From assembly GCA_017472145.1 (NCBI GenBank), contig JAFUQX010000009.1, positions 1-64,000 of the forward strand: a stretch of 64,000 nt of DNA, in the 5' to 3' direction. This document shows positions 36,048-44,852 of this stretch, one piece after another. A program made the position numbers and the translations under genes. A model generated the notes under the pieces. It did no database searches and had not been told where the DNA came from. It saw only the letters and a program-made list of their open reading frames with translations. Positions within the stretch are counted from its first letter, which is position 1, and each line of letters opens with the position of its first letter. Source of the DNA: Ruminococcus sp. (GTDB taxonomy: Bacteria; Bacillota; Clostridia; Oscillospirales; Ruminococcaceae).

Positions 36048-36974
36048 ATGAACTACAATTCATCACGCACCGGCGCAGATGATTTTTTTGGTTTCACTGA
36101 GGATGTAAACAGCATTTTCATGGATGAGGCCAACGAAGCACCTGTTCGCTCGGGAATTACATCCTATCGTCTGCGTGTTTCCGTGTCCACACACATTGGT
36201 AAAGTGCGTGGAAATCATGAGGATAATTTCTATCTGAAGGGAATTTATCTCCACGAGCATTTCCGCAATGACTTTTCTGCAACCTATACCATCGACAATC
36301 CGGACGGTATGTGTTTTGCCGTTTTTGATGGAATGGGCGGAGCCGCCTATGGCGAAATCGCTTCTGAGATCGCCATGCAGACACTGCGGAAATATGAAAA
36401 ACAGCTGGCCGAAGCAGAGAATATGCGTACAGTGGATCAGATCGTCTCGGCCTATACCAAAGAAGCAAACAATGCCGTATGCGAAATGCTTCGTGAAAAG
36501 CAGTCCTTGAGCGGTGGTACAACATTCGCAATGCTTTATCTCATCGGCGGCCTGGCAAAGCTCTATTATTTGGGAGACAGCCGGATCTATCTGGAGCAGG
36601 AATCTGGTATCAGCTGTCTGACAAGAGATCATACACTGGCCAATCAGAAGCTGGATGCCAGAATCTATACCAAAGAGGAAGCCGAAAGCAGCCCCGACCA
36701 GCATCGCCTGACGCTGTTCATCGGTTCAGATAAGAGTGAGATCGGCCTGAATGCCGACAGCCGACCGCCTGTGCCCATTCTTCCGGGCAGCAAATTTATG
36801 CTTTGTACAGACGGTCTGAGCAATATGTGCTCGGATGATGAAATGCACACGCTGCTTGCACAAAATTACTTTAATGAGGCAGCGATCCTCGTACAAGAGG
36901 CGCTGAATCACGGCGGAGCCGATAATGTGACCTGCATCGTTCTGGAGGTTATTTCCGACGAGGATCATGTATAA
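36048..36974 (+). CDS. PP2C-family Ser/Thr phosphatase
   Basis: 308 aa. After about 45 unconserved residues the PP2C domain shows metal-binding GNHEDN (motif 1), VFDGMGG (motif 2), SGGTTFAML and the final GGADNVT. It removes phosphate from Ser/Thr of proteins. No matching Hanks-type kinase is near. The ATG at 36048 follows AGGGGAAAC; an alternative 18 codons upstream has no site. It ends the operon, 115 bases after the J-domain gene. Confidence 0.9.
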   Translation: MNYNSSRTGADDFFGFTEDVNSIFMDEANEAPVRSGITSYRLRVSVSTHIGKVRGNHEDNFYLKGIYLHEHFRNDFSATYTIDNPDGMCFAVFDGMGGAAYGEIASEIAMQTLRKYEKQLAEAENMRTVDQIVSAYTKEANNAVCEMLREKQSLSGGTTFAMLYLIGGLAKLYYLGDSRIYLEQESGISCLTRDHTLANQKLDARIYTKEEAESSPDQHRLTLFIGSDKSEIGLNADSRPPVPILPGSKFMLCTDGLSNMCSDDEMHTLLAQNYFNEAAILVQEALNHGGADNVTCIVLEVISDEDHV

Positions 36975-37016
36975 AGCATATTTCAGCTGCTCCTCCTCAT
37001 TTATATTGACATATTG

Positions 37017-37066
37017 AAAACGCCCGGAAAATGAGCCGCTCTGCTCAGAATCCGGGCGTTTTGTGT
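37017..37066. terminator. Bidirectional terminator
   Basis: AAAACGCCCGGA (37017-37028) pairs with TCCGGGCGTTTT (37051-37062), between convergent genes. Confidence 0.8.
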
Positions 37067-37104
37067 TTTATTCCGCGGGCTACAGCTGCCCTTCGGTTTT
37101 AATT

Positions 37105-39066
37105 TCAGTTTTCTTCAACCAACATCTGCATAAGGCGTGCAGCGTCAAAGATGTTCAGCTTGCCGTCCTGAATCACGTCACCGCGTTCTGCCAGAAGATC
37201 ATCCTTCTCCACAAGACCAAGCAGGTATTTGCGCAGCTTGACAGCATCCTTTACAGAAACCTTACCGTCTCCGTCAACATCTCCCAGAACATAGGAGGGC
37301 TCTGTTACGGTCACCTCAAAGGAAGCTTCCTGATCACCATAATGAACGGTGATGGTGTAGGAGCCAGCCTTCTCCGAATTGAACTCCGATGTATCAATAG
37401 TAAATACATCCGGATAATCCGCAGGATCTACATCATAATATTTTTCCTTCACGTAGCTTCCGTTTGTATAGTGCGCATATACAAGCAGACCGCTCAGATC
37501 GAGATCTTCACCCACAGCGTACTCTGTTTTTGTCGGTTCAGAAGAAATGTCGATCTGATAAACAAAGTCGCCGTCTCCAGCTGATGTGGTATGCATAGTC
37601 GTTTCCGTAGATACAACTGTAGTCAAAGCTGTTGTTGTCGTAGTTGCAGCGGTAGTTGTTTCTTCTGTTGTAGTTGTGGTTGCAGCAGAAGTAGTGGTAG
37701 TTGTGGTTGTAGTTGTTGTCGTCGTAGTCTCTGTTGTGCTGGTAACAGTTTCCTCAGAAGCAAAGCGCAGGATCACTTCCTTGATATTTGCACTGCCGTT
37801 CCATCTGAAAACGGTCATCTTATCGTACTCATCGTCCACAGCCACTGTCAGCGTATTGTCTGTCAGATCAGCGGCACTATAAGACTTACTTACACTCCAG
37901 TTTCCCAGCACAAACTGACCGCCGATGGATTCATCCGTCTGATCAAATACGACAGAAATTTCTACGATATTGTCATACGGAGACAGATCGTACTCTGTAC
38001 CAATCAGAACATCGTACAGATGCAGATTTCCCTCGCTGTCTACAAACGGCTCAGAAGGCGTTGTAGTTTCCGTTACGGTTGTAGTCTCTGTCCCCTCAGA
38101 AACCGTTGTCGTTACAGTCGTGGTGACCGCCGGAGTGGTTTCTGTAGTTGTTACAGTAGTACCCGGAGTGGTTACGACCGGATTCTCACCCAGATAAGCG
38201 CTGAGCGTATTGGCCCAGAGCAGACCCATTTCAGCATAGCCGGCTTCGTTGGGATGTACGCCGTCATACAGACCCTCCTTTACATCTACAACACTGTGAA
38301 TGTCGCAGAATTCTACAGAATAGCCTGCACTCTTCTTCTCTGCGGCCAAAGCCTGCACACCGGCATTATAGGTATCTACACACTCATCTACCTTTGCCTT
38401 CAGAGCCGCTGTATCGCTTGTATCTACACCCAGGATCCAACCATAAGCACCCAGCCAGTCCGCACGGACCTCAGCATCAATATCCGGTACAGAGGCCAGG
38501 AACAGAGTATCTGTGCTGTCCATATTGGCCAGAATTTCGTCCACAAGGCTTTCCAGACGTTCCAGAGCGGTTGTCGTTCCGGTAATGTCACTCTGGCTGC
38601 TTACCTTGTCCAGTCTTGCATCCAGAAGGTCATTGGTACCGATCTGAAGCAGAACCATGTCCGGGTCGTAGGTTTCCATCAGATTATCCCCGCCGAACAG
38701 AACCTCATAAATACCGGATCGGCTGCCATAGCTTTTAATTGTATACTGGCTATAACCGCAATGGCCCGGATCATATGTGATGGTTTCGCCATTCCAGTCA
38801 TAAGTCGCAGTATCGCTCCAGCTGTTCTTCGGACCTACCATATCGTACGAAATACCGTTCTGATTCAGGTAATGACACAGATACTTACGATAGCCATTGT
38901 CACCATTGATGTAACCATCTGTAATGGAGTCCCCCACGCACATGATCTTGAGCGCATCCTCATCTGCGGCACTTACCTCGGCTTGAAGTACAGCTGCATT
39001 CACGGAAACAGAACCTGCTGCAATTGCACCAGCAGTCAGAAGCGTAACCCATTTTTTTAAGCTCAT
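37105..39066 (-). CDS. Secreted SGNH/CE3-like esterase with dockerin
   Basis: 653 aa. Signal peptide (1-24/33); SGNH-hydrolase domain (about 38-285) with GDSITDG (Ser47), GTND and DGVHPN (Asp268, His271), similar to CE3 acetylxylan esterases; a Thr/Glu-rich linker; a beta-sandwich domain like the CBMs found in Ruminococcus esterases (about 330-420); a second Thr linker; an Ig-like domain (about 500-580, DLSGLLVYAHY); and a C-terminal type I dockerin (about 585-653, VFDAARLMQ type). It probably deacetylates xylan on the cellulosome. ATG at 39064-39066 has GAGGAGGA. Confidence 0.9.
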   Translation of the reverse strand: MSLKKWVTLLTAGAIAAGSVSVNAAVLQAEVSAADEDALKIMCVGDSITDGYINGDNGYRKYLCHYLNQNGISYDMVGPKNSWSDTATYDWNGETITYDPGHCGYSQYTIKSYGSRSGIYEVLFGGDNLMETYDPDMVLLQIGTNDLLDARLDKVSSQSDITGTTTALERLESLVDEILANMDSTDTLFLASVPDIDAEVRADWLGAYGWILGVDTSDTAALKAKVDECVDTYNAGVQALAAEKKSAGYSVEFCDIHSVVDVKEGLYDGVHPNEAGYAEMGLLWANTLSAYLGENPVVTTPGTTVTTTETTPAVTTTVTTTVSEGTETTTVTETTTPSEPFVDSEGNLHLYDVLIGTEYDLSPYDNIVEISVVFDQTDESIGGQFVLGNWSVSKSYSAADLTDNTLTVAVDDEYDKMTVFRWNGSANIKEVILRFASEETVTSTTETTTTTTTTTTTTTSAATTTTTEETTTAATTTTTALTTVVSTETTMHTTSAGDGDFVYQIDISSEPTKTEYAVGEDLDLSGLLVYAHYTNGSYVKEKYYDVDPADYPDVFTIDTSEFNSEKAGSYTITVHYGDQEASFEVTVTEPSYVLGDVDGDGKVSVKDAVKLRKYLLGLVEKDDLLAERGDVIQDGKLNIFDAARLMQMLVEEN

Positions 39067-39222
39067 TTTAATATTCCTCCTCATTTTTCATAAAAGCTCA
39101 AATGGTCAGATTTCCTCATACCACTATTATAGCACTGTTCTCTTCATTTTGCAAACATTTTCCGCATTTACGTCATTTTACACAATACCGGGAGTGAATC
39201 CATCATCATTTTCGACAACAAA

Positions 39223-39248
39223 AAGGGACTGCTCATGAACAGTCCCTT
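39223..39248 (-). terminator. Terminator of the PaaK gene
   Basis: AAGGGACTG (39223-39231) and CAGTCCCTT (39240-39248) with an A-run (T5 on the minus strand) beyond. It shares its stem with several other terminators here. Confidence 0.8.
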
Positions 39249-39272
39249 TCCATATTATTGATACTACAGAAA

Positions 39273-40583
39273 TCAATCGTGCAGCTTGCGGCGGTCAATT
39301 ACACGGACAGCCTTGCCCTCGCTGCGGACAATGGTCTTAGGCGCAACCAGATGCACTCTCGGAGAAATACCCAGCATTGTCTTGATGGCATCGGACAGGT
39401 TCTTTTCCCGTACCGCCAGCTCATTCTTTGCGGCCTTATACTCCTCCGGTGTCAGCTCTACATTGATATCCAGCGTGTCTGTGTTGTTCACACGGTCAAC
39501 CTCGATCTGATAATTCGGTGTATAGCCCTTGTTCAGCAGAACAGTCTCGATCTGAGACGGGAATACGTTTACACCGCGAATGATCAGCATATCATCACTT
39601 CGGCCCATAGGCTTGGACATCTTGATCAGGGTACGGCCGCAGGAGCACTTCTTTCTGGAAAGCACACAGATATCACGTGTACGGTAACGGAGCAGCGGGA
39701 AGGCCTCCTTTGTCAGAGAGGTGAACACCAGCTCACCCTTTTCACCCTCCGGCAGAACCTCACCTGTATCCGGGTCAATGATCTCCGCCAGGAAGTGATC
39801 CTCGTTGATATGCATACCGGTCTGCTCCTCGCACTCAAAGGATACGCCCGGACCGGAGGTCTCTGTCAGGCCATAAATATCATAGGCCTTGATACCCAGG
39901 GATTTTTCAATATCACGGCGCATTTCCTCCGTCCACGGCTCTGCACCGAAAATACCAGCCTTCAGCTTGTTATCCTCCGGCTTGTAGCCCATTTCCTTCA
40001 GCGTCTCACCGATATAGGCCGCATAGGACGGTGTACAGCAGAGGATGGTAGAGCCGAGATCCATCATGAACTGAATCTGTCTCTCTGTATTACCGGAAGA
40101 CATGGGCAGCGTCAGACAGCCAACCTTGTGAGAGCCGCCGTTCAAACCCGGGCCGCCTGTAAACAGACCGTAGCCATAGCTTACGTGGCACACATCCTCA
40201 TTGGAACCGCCGGCTGCAACAACTGCTCTTGCACAGCAGTCCTCCCAAAGATCCACATCATGCTGGGTATAGAAGGCCACTACACGGCGTCCGGTCGTAC
40301 CCGAGGTAGACTGAATACGCACGCAATCCTTCAGATCCTTTGCCAGCAGTCCATAAGGATACTGATCTCGCAGGTCGGTCTTGGTCAGGAAGGGCAGCTT
40401 CTTCAGATCGTCCAGAGTCCGGATATCGTCCGGAGTCAGGCCTCTCTCCTCCATGAGCTGCTTGTAGTACGGAACATTCTCATAGACATGCTTGACCTGA
40501 TTTCTCAGACGCTCCTCCTGGAGCTTTCTCATATCCTCATAGGACATGGTCTCGATTTCCGGCTGATAATAACGCTTTTCCAT
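39273..40583 (-). CDS. paaK: Phenylacetate-CoA ligase
   Basis: 436-aa adenylate-forming enzyme. The ATP loop TSGTTGRR (near residue 92-99) and YGLTE with the C-terminal domain rich in arm-like strands match PaaK. It activates phenylacetate or a related aryl acid with CoA; in gut anaerobes such copies often act with indolepyruvate or aromatic amino-acid pathways. No other aromatic-degradation gene is near. AAGGAG precedes the ATG. Exact substrate is open. Confidence 0.88.
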   Translation of the reverse strand: MEKRYYQPEIETMSYEDMRKLQEERLRNQVKHVYENVPYYKQLMEERGLTPDDIRTLDDLKKLPFLTKTDLRDQYPYGLLAKDLKDCVRIQSTSGTTGRRVVAFYTQHDVDLWEDCCARAVVAAGGSNEDVCHVSYGYGLFTGGPGLNGGSHKVGCLTLPMSSGNTERQIQFMMDLGSTILCCTPSYAAYIGETLKEMGYKPEDNKLKAGIFGAEPWTEEMRRDIEKSLGIKAYDIYGLTETSGPGVSFECEEQTGMHINEDHFLAEIIDPDTGEVLPEGEKGELVFTSLTKEAFPLLRYRTRDICVLSRKKCSCGRTLIKMSKPMGRSDDMLIIRGVNVFPSQIETVLLNKGYTPNYQIEVDRVNNTDTLDINVELTPEEYKAAKNELAVREKNLSDAIKTMLGISPRVHLVAPKTIVRSEGKAVRVIDRRKLHD

Positions 40584-40637
40584 ATGTATAACTCCTTTAA
40601 GATAAATCTCTCACCGCCGGGGCGGCTGAAAAATGTC

Positions 40638-40666
40638 TTGCATTTCAAGACATCATGGGGTATAAT
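40638..40666 (+). promoter_or_regulatory. Promoter of the amidohydrolase
   Basis: TTGCAT (40638-40643), 17 bases, TATAAT (40661-40666). It lies in the divergent gap from paaK. Confidence 0.7.
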
Positions 40667-40710
40667 AAAAACAGTCAAAACTCAGATTCAAGGGCAGGAG
40701 GCCTCTATCT

Positions 40711-41520
40711 ATGATTATCGATTTTCACACACATGTATTTCCCGATGCAATCGCAGAAAAAACCATCCAGCATCTCGCCGAAAAAAGCGGTTACATACCC
40801 TATGGCAACGGCACACTGGAACAGCTGCTGGCCCTCATGAAGAAAGGCGGCGCAGATCATTCTGTCATATTGCCGGTCGTAACAAAGCCCGCTCAGTTCC
40901 GGAGCATCAACCAGTTTGCTGCATCCCTGAACGGGACAAACGGTTTATACAGCTTCGGCGGCATTCATCCGGATGATGAAACGCCCGAAGCACATCTGGA
41001 TGAGATCAAGGCGCTGGGACTGTACGGCATCAAGCTCCATCCCGACTATCAGGATGTTTTCATTGACGATCCCAGATATATCCGCATCATCCGCTATGCC
41101 CTTTCCATCGGACTTACAGTCATTACACACGCTGGTGTAGACGACGGCTGTGCGGGCGAAACCAAATGCACGCCAGACCGGATCCTGCATATGCTGGATG
41201 CAGTTTACGAGGGAAACCTCCCCTCTGCACCGCAGATCATCCTGGCTCATGCCGGCAGCTACAAAATGTATGATGAGGTTCTTGAGAAGCTCTGCGGTTT
41301 GCCGGTCTACTTTGACCTGGCCTATGTACTGGAGGCGGCCGACCCTGATGCTTTGCTGTCTATTATCCGCACACACGGCGCAGATAAAATCCTGTTTGCG
41401 ACTGACAGCCCTTGGGGCGACGTAGCCAAAGGTGCAGCTGTCCTCAGAGAAATGCCCCTGACAGAGCTGGAGCTGGAGCAGATATTTTACCGCAACGCGC
41501 TCTCCATTCTGCGCAAATAG
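40711..41520 (+). CDS. Amidohydrolase-family protein
   Basis: 269-aa metal-dependent hydrolase of the amidohydrolase-2/TatD-like TIM-barrel group. HTH near residues 6-8, KLHPDYQ, ITHAG and FATDSPWG supply the expected metal and catalytic His and Asp residues. Substrate unknown; related proteins act as decarboxylases or lactonases. GGCAGGAGGCC precedes the ATG. Confidence 0.85.
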   Translation: MIIDFHTHVFPDAIAEKTIQHLAEKSGYIPYGNGTLEQLLALMKKGGADHSVILPVVTKPAQFRSINQFAASLNGTNGLYSFGGIHPDDETPEAHLDEIKALGLYGIKLHPDYQDVFIDDPRYIRIIRYALSIGLTVITHAGVDDGCAGETKCTPDRILHMLDAVYEGNLPSAPQIILAHAGSYKMYDEVLEKLCGLPVYFDLAYVLEAADPDALLSIIRTHGADKILFATDSPWGDVAKGAAVLREMPLTELELEQIFYRNALSILRK

Positions 41521-41604
41521 TATTCTTATTCTACCATATTTTCTCTTAAATTACAAGTATTTTTAGCACGTTTTCACAAATCTCCCAGATTACTTAATTA
41601 TATT

Positions 41605-41641
41605 AAAAAAACGGATGCGTTTTCTTAACAAAACACATCCG
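41605..41641 (-). terminator. Terminator after the 41650 dockerin gene
   Basis: CGGATGCGTTTT (41612-41623) pairs with its near-complement at 41630-41641, with seven A on the plus strand (T7 on the minus strand). Confidence 0.8.
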
Positions 41642-41649
41642 CTTTCACT

Positions 41650-42423
41650 TTATTCAATCAAATCAGACCAGTCCGGATCAAGCCCAGCTGCATACTGTGC
41701 ATAGTAAGTCAGGATACAAGTCGCATCTTTGATCTCAATGATCCCATTCCGGTCAATATCTGCTGCATCCATATTGATCTCCGGATCCAGGCTGGCCGCA
41801 TTCTGCGCATAGTAGGTAAGCACCGCAGTCGCATCTGAAATCTCCACTACGCCGTTTCCATCAAGATCTCCCAGCAGCTCCTCCTGATAGCGGAGCACAA
41901 AATACTGCTCATAAATGAGAATATTCTCCTCTGTGGTACCGCGGCTCGCCAGAAGCTCAAAACCGGCACTTTCGCCTTGCTCCAGCGTAATATAGAAATG
42001 ATGCTCACAGCCTTCGATTTTCTCAAAATCGGGATCCTGCACCACAAGATTCTGCGTATATACCGCATCAGGATCCGCACCAGCTGATATAGACACCGCA
42101 TACCAGGAGGCATATTCTCCTGTATCCACCAGATATTCACAACGGCTCAGATCCATCTGATAGACGGTCTCGCTCTGCCCCTCTGCACCAATCAGTTCCG
42201 TGTCGTAGTAGCGGAAAATCCCTTCCGGCTCTATTTTATCAACCGTAACATGCAGCTCATCCTGATTTTTCACATGAATAAAAATCTGTCCGGTCCGGTC
42301 CGGAAGGCTGATTCCCTCCAAAACCGGAACCAGTGTGGCTGCATAGGCCGACAGCTGCACAAGCCAACCGGTCATCATACAGACAGAAGCAGCAAACCCG
42401 ACTATTCGCTTTTTCAGCTTCAT
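41650..42423 (-). CDS. Small secreted dockerin protein (257 aa)
   Basis: Signal peptide (about 1-28, ending AYA), a beta-rich unrecognised domain (about 30-180) with an unusual paired His and two Cys, and a C-terminal dockerin (185-256) made of two near-identical ISDAT/IKDAT-LTYYAQ loops, the same class as in the giant protein. It shows no enzyme motif; a carbohydrate-binding or adhesion role is possible. It follows the 42440 lipoprotein by 16 bases on the same strand, so they are probably expressed together. Confidence 0.85.
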   Translation of the reverse strand: MKLKKRIVGFAASVCMMTGWLVQLSAYAATLVPVLEGISLPDRTGQIFIHVKNQDELHVTVDKIEPEGIFRYYDTELIGAEGQSETVYQMDLSRCEYLVDTGEYASWYAVSISAGADPDAVYTQNLVVQDPDFEKIEGCEHHFYITLEQGESAGFELLASRGTTEENILIYEQYFVLRYQEELLGDLDGNGVVEISDATAVLTYYAQNAASLDPEINMDAADIDRNGIIEIKDATCILTYYAQYAAGLDPDWSDLIE

Positions 42424-42439
42424 GTCTGGGTCACCTCCA

Positions 42440-43324
42440 TTATTCCGAAGCCTGATAATACCTGATTTCCGTTACAAAAGAACCGTCTGTGCAGAAATCC
42501 AGTACATGACCATCCTCTGCCTTGTACCGATAGGTATTTGTATCTGTGATCTCACAGCTGTCAGAACCATAAGCTGCAAGAATGCTGTCTACAGAAGCGC
42601 CTGGTACAACACCCTTCGTGGTGCAGGCCTTTTCCCCTGTCAGGACGATTTCCATGATCAGCTCCTCTGTGCTTCCATCCTCGTAGGCAAATACCTCTGT
42701 GATCACATCAAATCCCTCACAGGCATAGATATTTGCTGCTGTGCCGCCATAAATCGGAGTGGACTGCGTCACCTGCGCTTCCAGCGAATCCATAGACGGA
42801 ATCGCCTGACCAACTGTCATTTCGATCTCATCCTGTACAAAACGGATATCCCGATCCTGATGGAAAAAGCCGTCGGGCTTATCCACCGTCTGAAGCGGTT
42901 CTTCTGTTGTTACAGCCGCTGTTGTTTCTGTGATCTCTATCGTTTCGACCGGCACGGTCGTTGCAGCAGGCACTGTAACTGTTACAACCACAATCTGTGT
43001 GATCACCTGCGGCTTTACGGTCACAACCTGATTCTGTGCCTGAGAGCGTCCCACAAACTGAATGGCCCGCGTACCTGTTGTAGTCGCCTTCTCCGTTTTA
43101 TTGGTGGCCGACATCGTTGTACCGGTTGTTAACACCGTTTCAGTTTCCGCCTTTGCTGTCTTTGTCGTTGTTGCAGATGCGGAGGATACAGTTACATCAC
43201 TCTGCATCATAATTGTATCAGAATCCGGTATGCTGTTTTCCACAGCCGAACCGCAGGAGCATCCTACAAATACAGCCGCTGCTGCTGCGGACGAAGCTAC
43301 CAGAGCTATCAGTTTCTTTTCCAT
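42440..43324 (-). CDS. Thr-rich lipoprotein (294 aa)
   Basis: The ATG at 43322-43324 has GGGAGAG and begins a signal peptide with a lipobox at VGC (Cys after about 20 residues, followed by a second Cys). A long Thr/Val/Glu-rich stretch to about residue 160 is a cell-wall spacer with TTTVP-type strings; the C-terminal 120 residues form a folded domain with several Cys that I do not recognise. Probably a membrane-anchored partner of the dockerin protein behind it. Confidence 0.78.
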   Translation of the reverse strand: MEKKLIALVASSAAAAAVFVGCSCGSAVENSIPDSDTIMMQSDVTVSSASATTTKTAKAETETVLTTGTTMSATNKTEKATTTGTRAIQFVGRSQAQNQVVTVKPQVITQIVVVTVTVPAATTVPVETIEITETTAAVTTEEPLQTVDKPDGFFHQDRDIRFVQDEIEMTVGQAIPSMDSLEAQVTQSTPIYGGTAANIYACEGFDVITEVFAYEDGSTEELIMEIVLTGEKACTTKGVVPGASVDSILAAYGSDSCEITDTNTYRYKAEDGHVLDFCTDGSFVTEIRYYQASE

Positions 43325-43483
43325 ATAAGCTCTCCCTTCATTTTTCTCACTTTTATCCAATAATACACCTATCCTAATTCTATTATTATACTCAAAATTC
43401 CTCTGTCTGTCAACGGAAATCACGCAATTCAGCGAAAAACAGCCTTTTCAACAGATTTATGCATCTTCACGAAGCCAAAACTG

Positions 43484-43512
43484 TTGAAATTGAATTCAAT
43501 TTGTGGTATACT
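43484..43512 (+). promoter_or_regulatory. Promoter of the SGNH gene at 43566
   Basis: TTGAAA (43484-43489), 17 bases, TATACT (43507-43512). The palindrome TTGAATTCAA (43490-43499 region) lies in the spacer. Confidence 0.65.
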
Positions 43513-43565
43513 ATGGAAGTATGCCCGATTTTAAAAAATAATACCCCCTGAGGAGGAAATGATAT

Positions 43566-44729
43566 ATGTCCGAAAGTACAAACACAAAATGGGTGGATGC
43601 ATGGGGAAATGCCGTCTCCATCGCTGCACGCCGCCCTGAAAATTATGCAAAGAACCTGACTCTGCGCTATCCGGTGAGAATGATGCTCTCCGGCTGTGCT
43701 GTCCGTATAAGGCTGGATAATTTCTGCGGCACTGAAGCCATTACCATCACCTCGGCGAATCTGGCAAAGGCTGGCGAAGGCTCATCCATCCGCAGCGAAA
43801 GCCTTCATACAATTACATTCGGCGGAAAAGAAACGGTTTCTATTCCAGCCGGAAAAGCCATCACCAGTGATCCCATCCCATTTGAGGTAACGGCCGGAGA
43901 GGATATTGCAGTCAGCCTGTATTTCGCTGATTTTACAGAAATGCGCTCAGCCGTGCTGATCACAGGCCCGCTGTCCAGAGGCTTCTTTGCTGTTGGAAAT
44001 CATGCGGCGGCGGAAACGCTTCCCCTGGAGCTTTCCAACAAGACCAGCTGGTTCTATTTCCTCAGTGATATTGAGGTGCTGACCGCCCCGCAAAATCGTG
44101 CGGTTATCTGCTACGGAGATTCCATCACCGCACAGGCCTGGCCGGATTATCTCATCCAGCGCACCTTGCAGCTGGGAGACGGTACGACCTCCATCATACG
44201 CCGGGCGGCCAGCGGCACACGTATTCTCCGCCAGTATGACGATATCACCTATGATTCCTATGGTCTGAGAGGTGAAATACGCTTCCCCAGAGAGGCTCTG
44301 GCGGCCAGTGCTGATACGGTAATCATCCAGCACGGCATCAATGATATCATCCACCCGGTAGGTACCGATGTGAATCCCTTCCGGCCATGGAGTGATCTGC
44401 CCACAGCGGAGGAGATGATCAACGGCCTGCGGATGTATATCCGGATAGCACGGGAATATGGCCTGAAGGTATATCTGGGCACGCTGCTGCCCATCGAGGG
44501 ATGGCGTACTTATGCAGATTTCCGTGAGAAGCTGCGCTGCACTGTGAACGACTGGATGCGTACTACCGATGAAGCAGACGGCTGCATCGACTTTGACCGG
44601 GCTGTGTGTGACCCGGAGCATCCCTCTCGTTTTGCAGAAGGGTATGACAGCGGCGATCATCTCCATCCCAGCCCTCTTGCCTATCAGCGTATGGCACAGG
44701 CTGTTCCGGAGGAAATTTTGCGTAATTAG
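43566..44729 (+). CDS. Cytoplasmic SGNH/GDSL hydrolase
   Basis: 387 aa without a signal peptide. A beta-sandwich-like N-terminal half (1-175) is followed by an SGNH esterase domain (about 178-385) with YGDSIT (Ser186), HGIND and DHLHP (Asp364, His367). It probably removes acetyl or other ester groups from imported sugars or cell-wall precursors. GAGGAGGAAATG precedes the start. Confidence 0.88.
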   Translation: MSESTNTKWVDAWGNAVSIAARRPENYAKNLTLRYPVRMMLSGCAVRIRLDNFCGTEAITITSANLAKAGEGSSIRSESLHTITFGGKETVSIPAGKAITSDPIPFEVTAGEDIAVSLYFADFTEMRSAVLITGPLSRGFFAVGNHAAAETLPLELSNKTSWFYFLSDIEVLTAPQNRAVICYGDSITAQAWPDYLIQRTLQLGDGTTSIIRRAASGTRILRQYDDITYDSYGLRGEIRFPREALAASADTVIIQHGINDIIHPVGTDVNPFRPWSDLPTAEEMINGLRMYIRIAREYGLKVYLGTLLPIEGWRTYADFREKLRCTVNDWMRTTDEADGCIDFDRAVCDPEHPSRFAEGYDSGDHLHPSPLAYQRMAQAVPEEILRN

Positions 44730-44752
44730 TCCGAAAAATTCTGGCCGCTCTA

Positions 44753-44781
44753 TTGACATTTCTGACAATAAATGCTATAAT
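44753..44781 (+). promoter_or_regulatory. Promoter of the phosphofructokinase gene
   Basis: TTGACA (44753-44758), 17 bases, TATAAT (44776-44781), a consensus promoter 70 bases upstream of the ATG. Confidence 0.85.
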
Positions 44782-44852
44782 TTTTACAGCGTATTTGTTG
44801 GAATTCGTGGCATCCTATGCCTGATACTATATACACAAGGAGGAGCATCCAT

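Noticed and set aside
39258..40976. 572-codon plus-strand frame over paaK
   Set aside because: Runs antisense to a complete paaK gene and has no family features.
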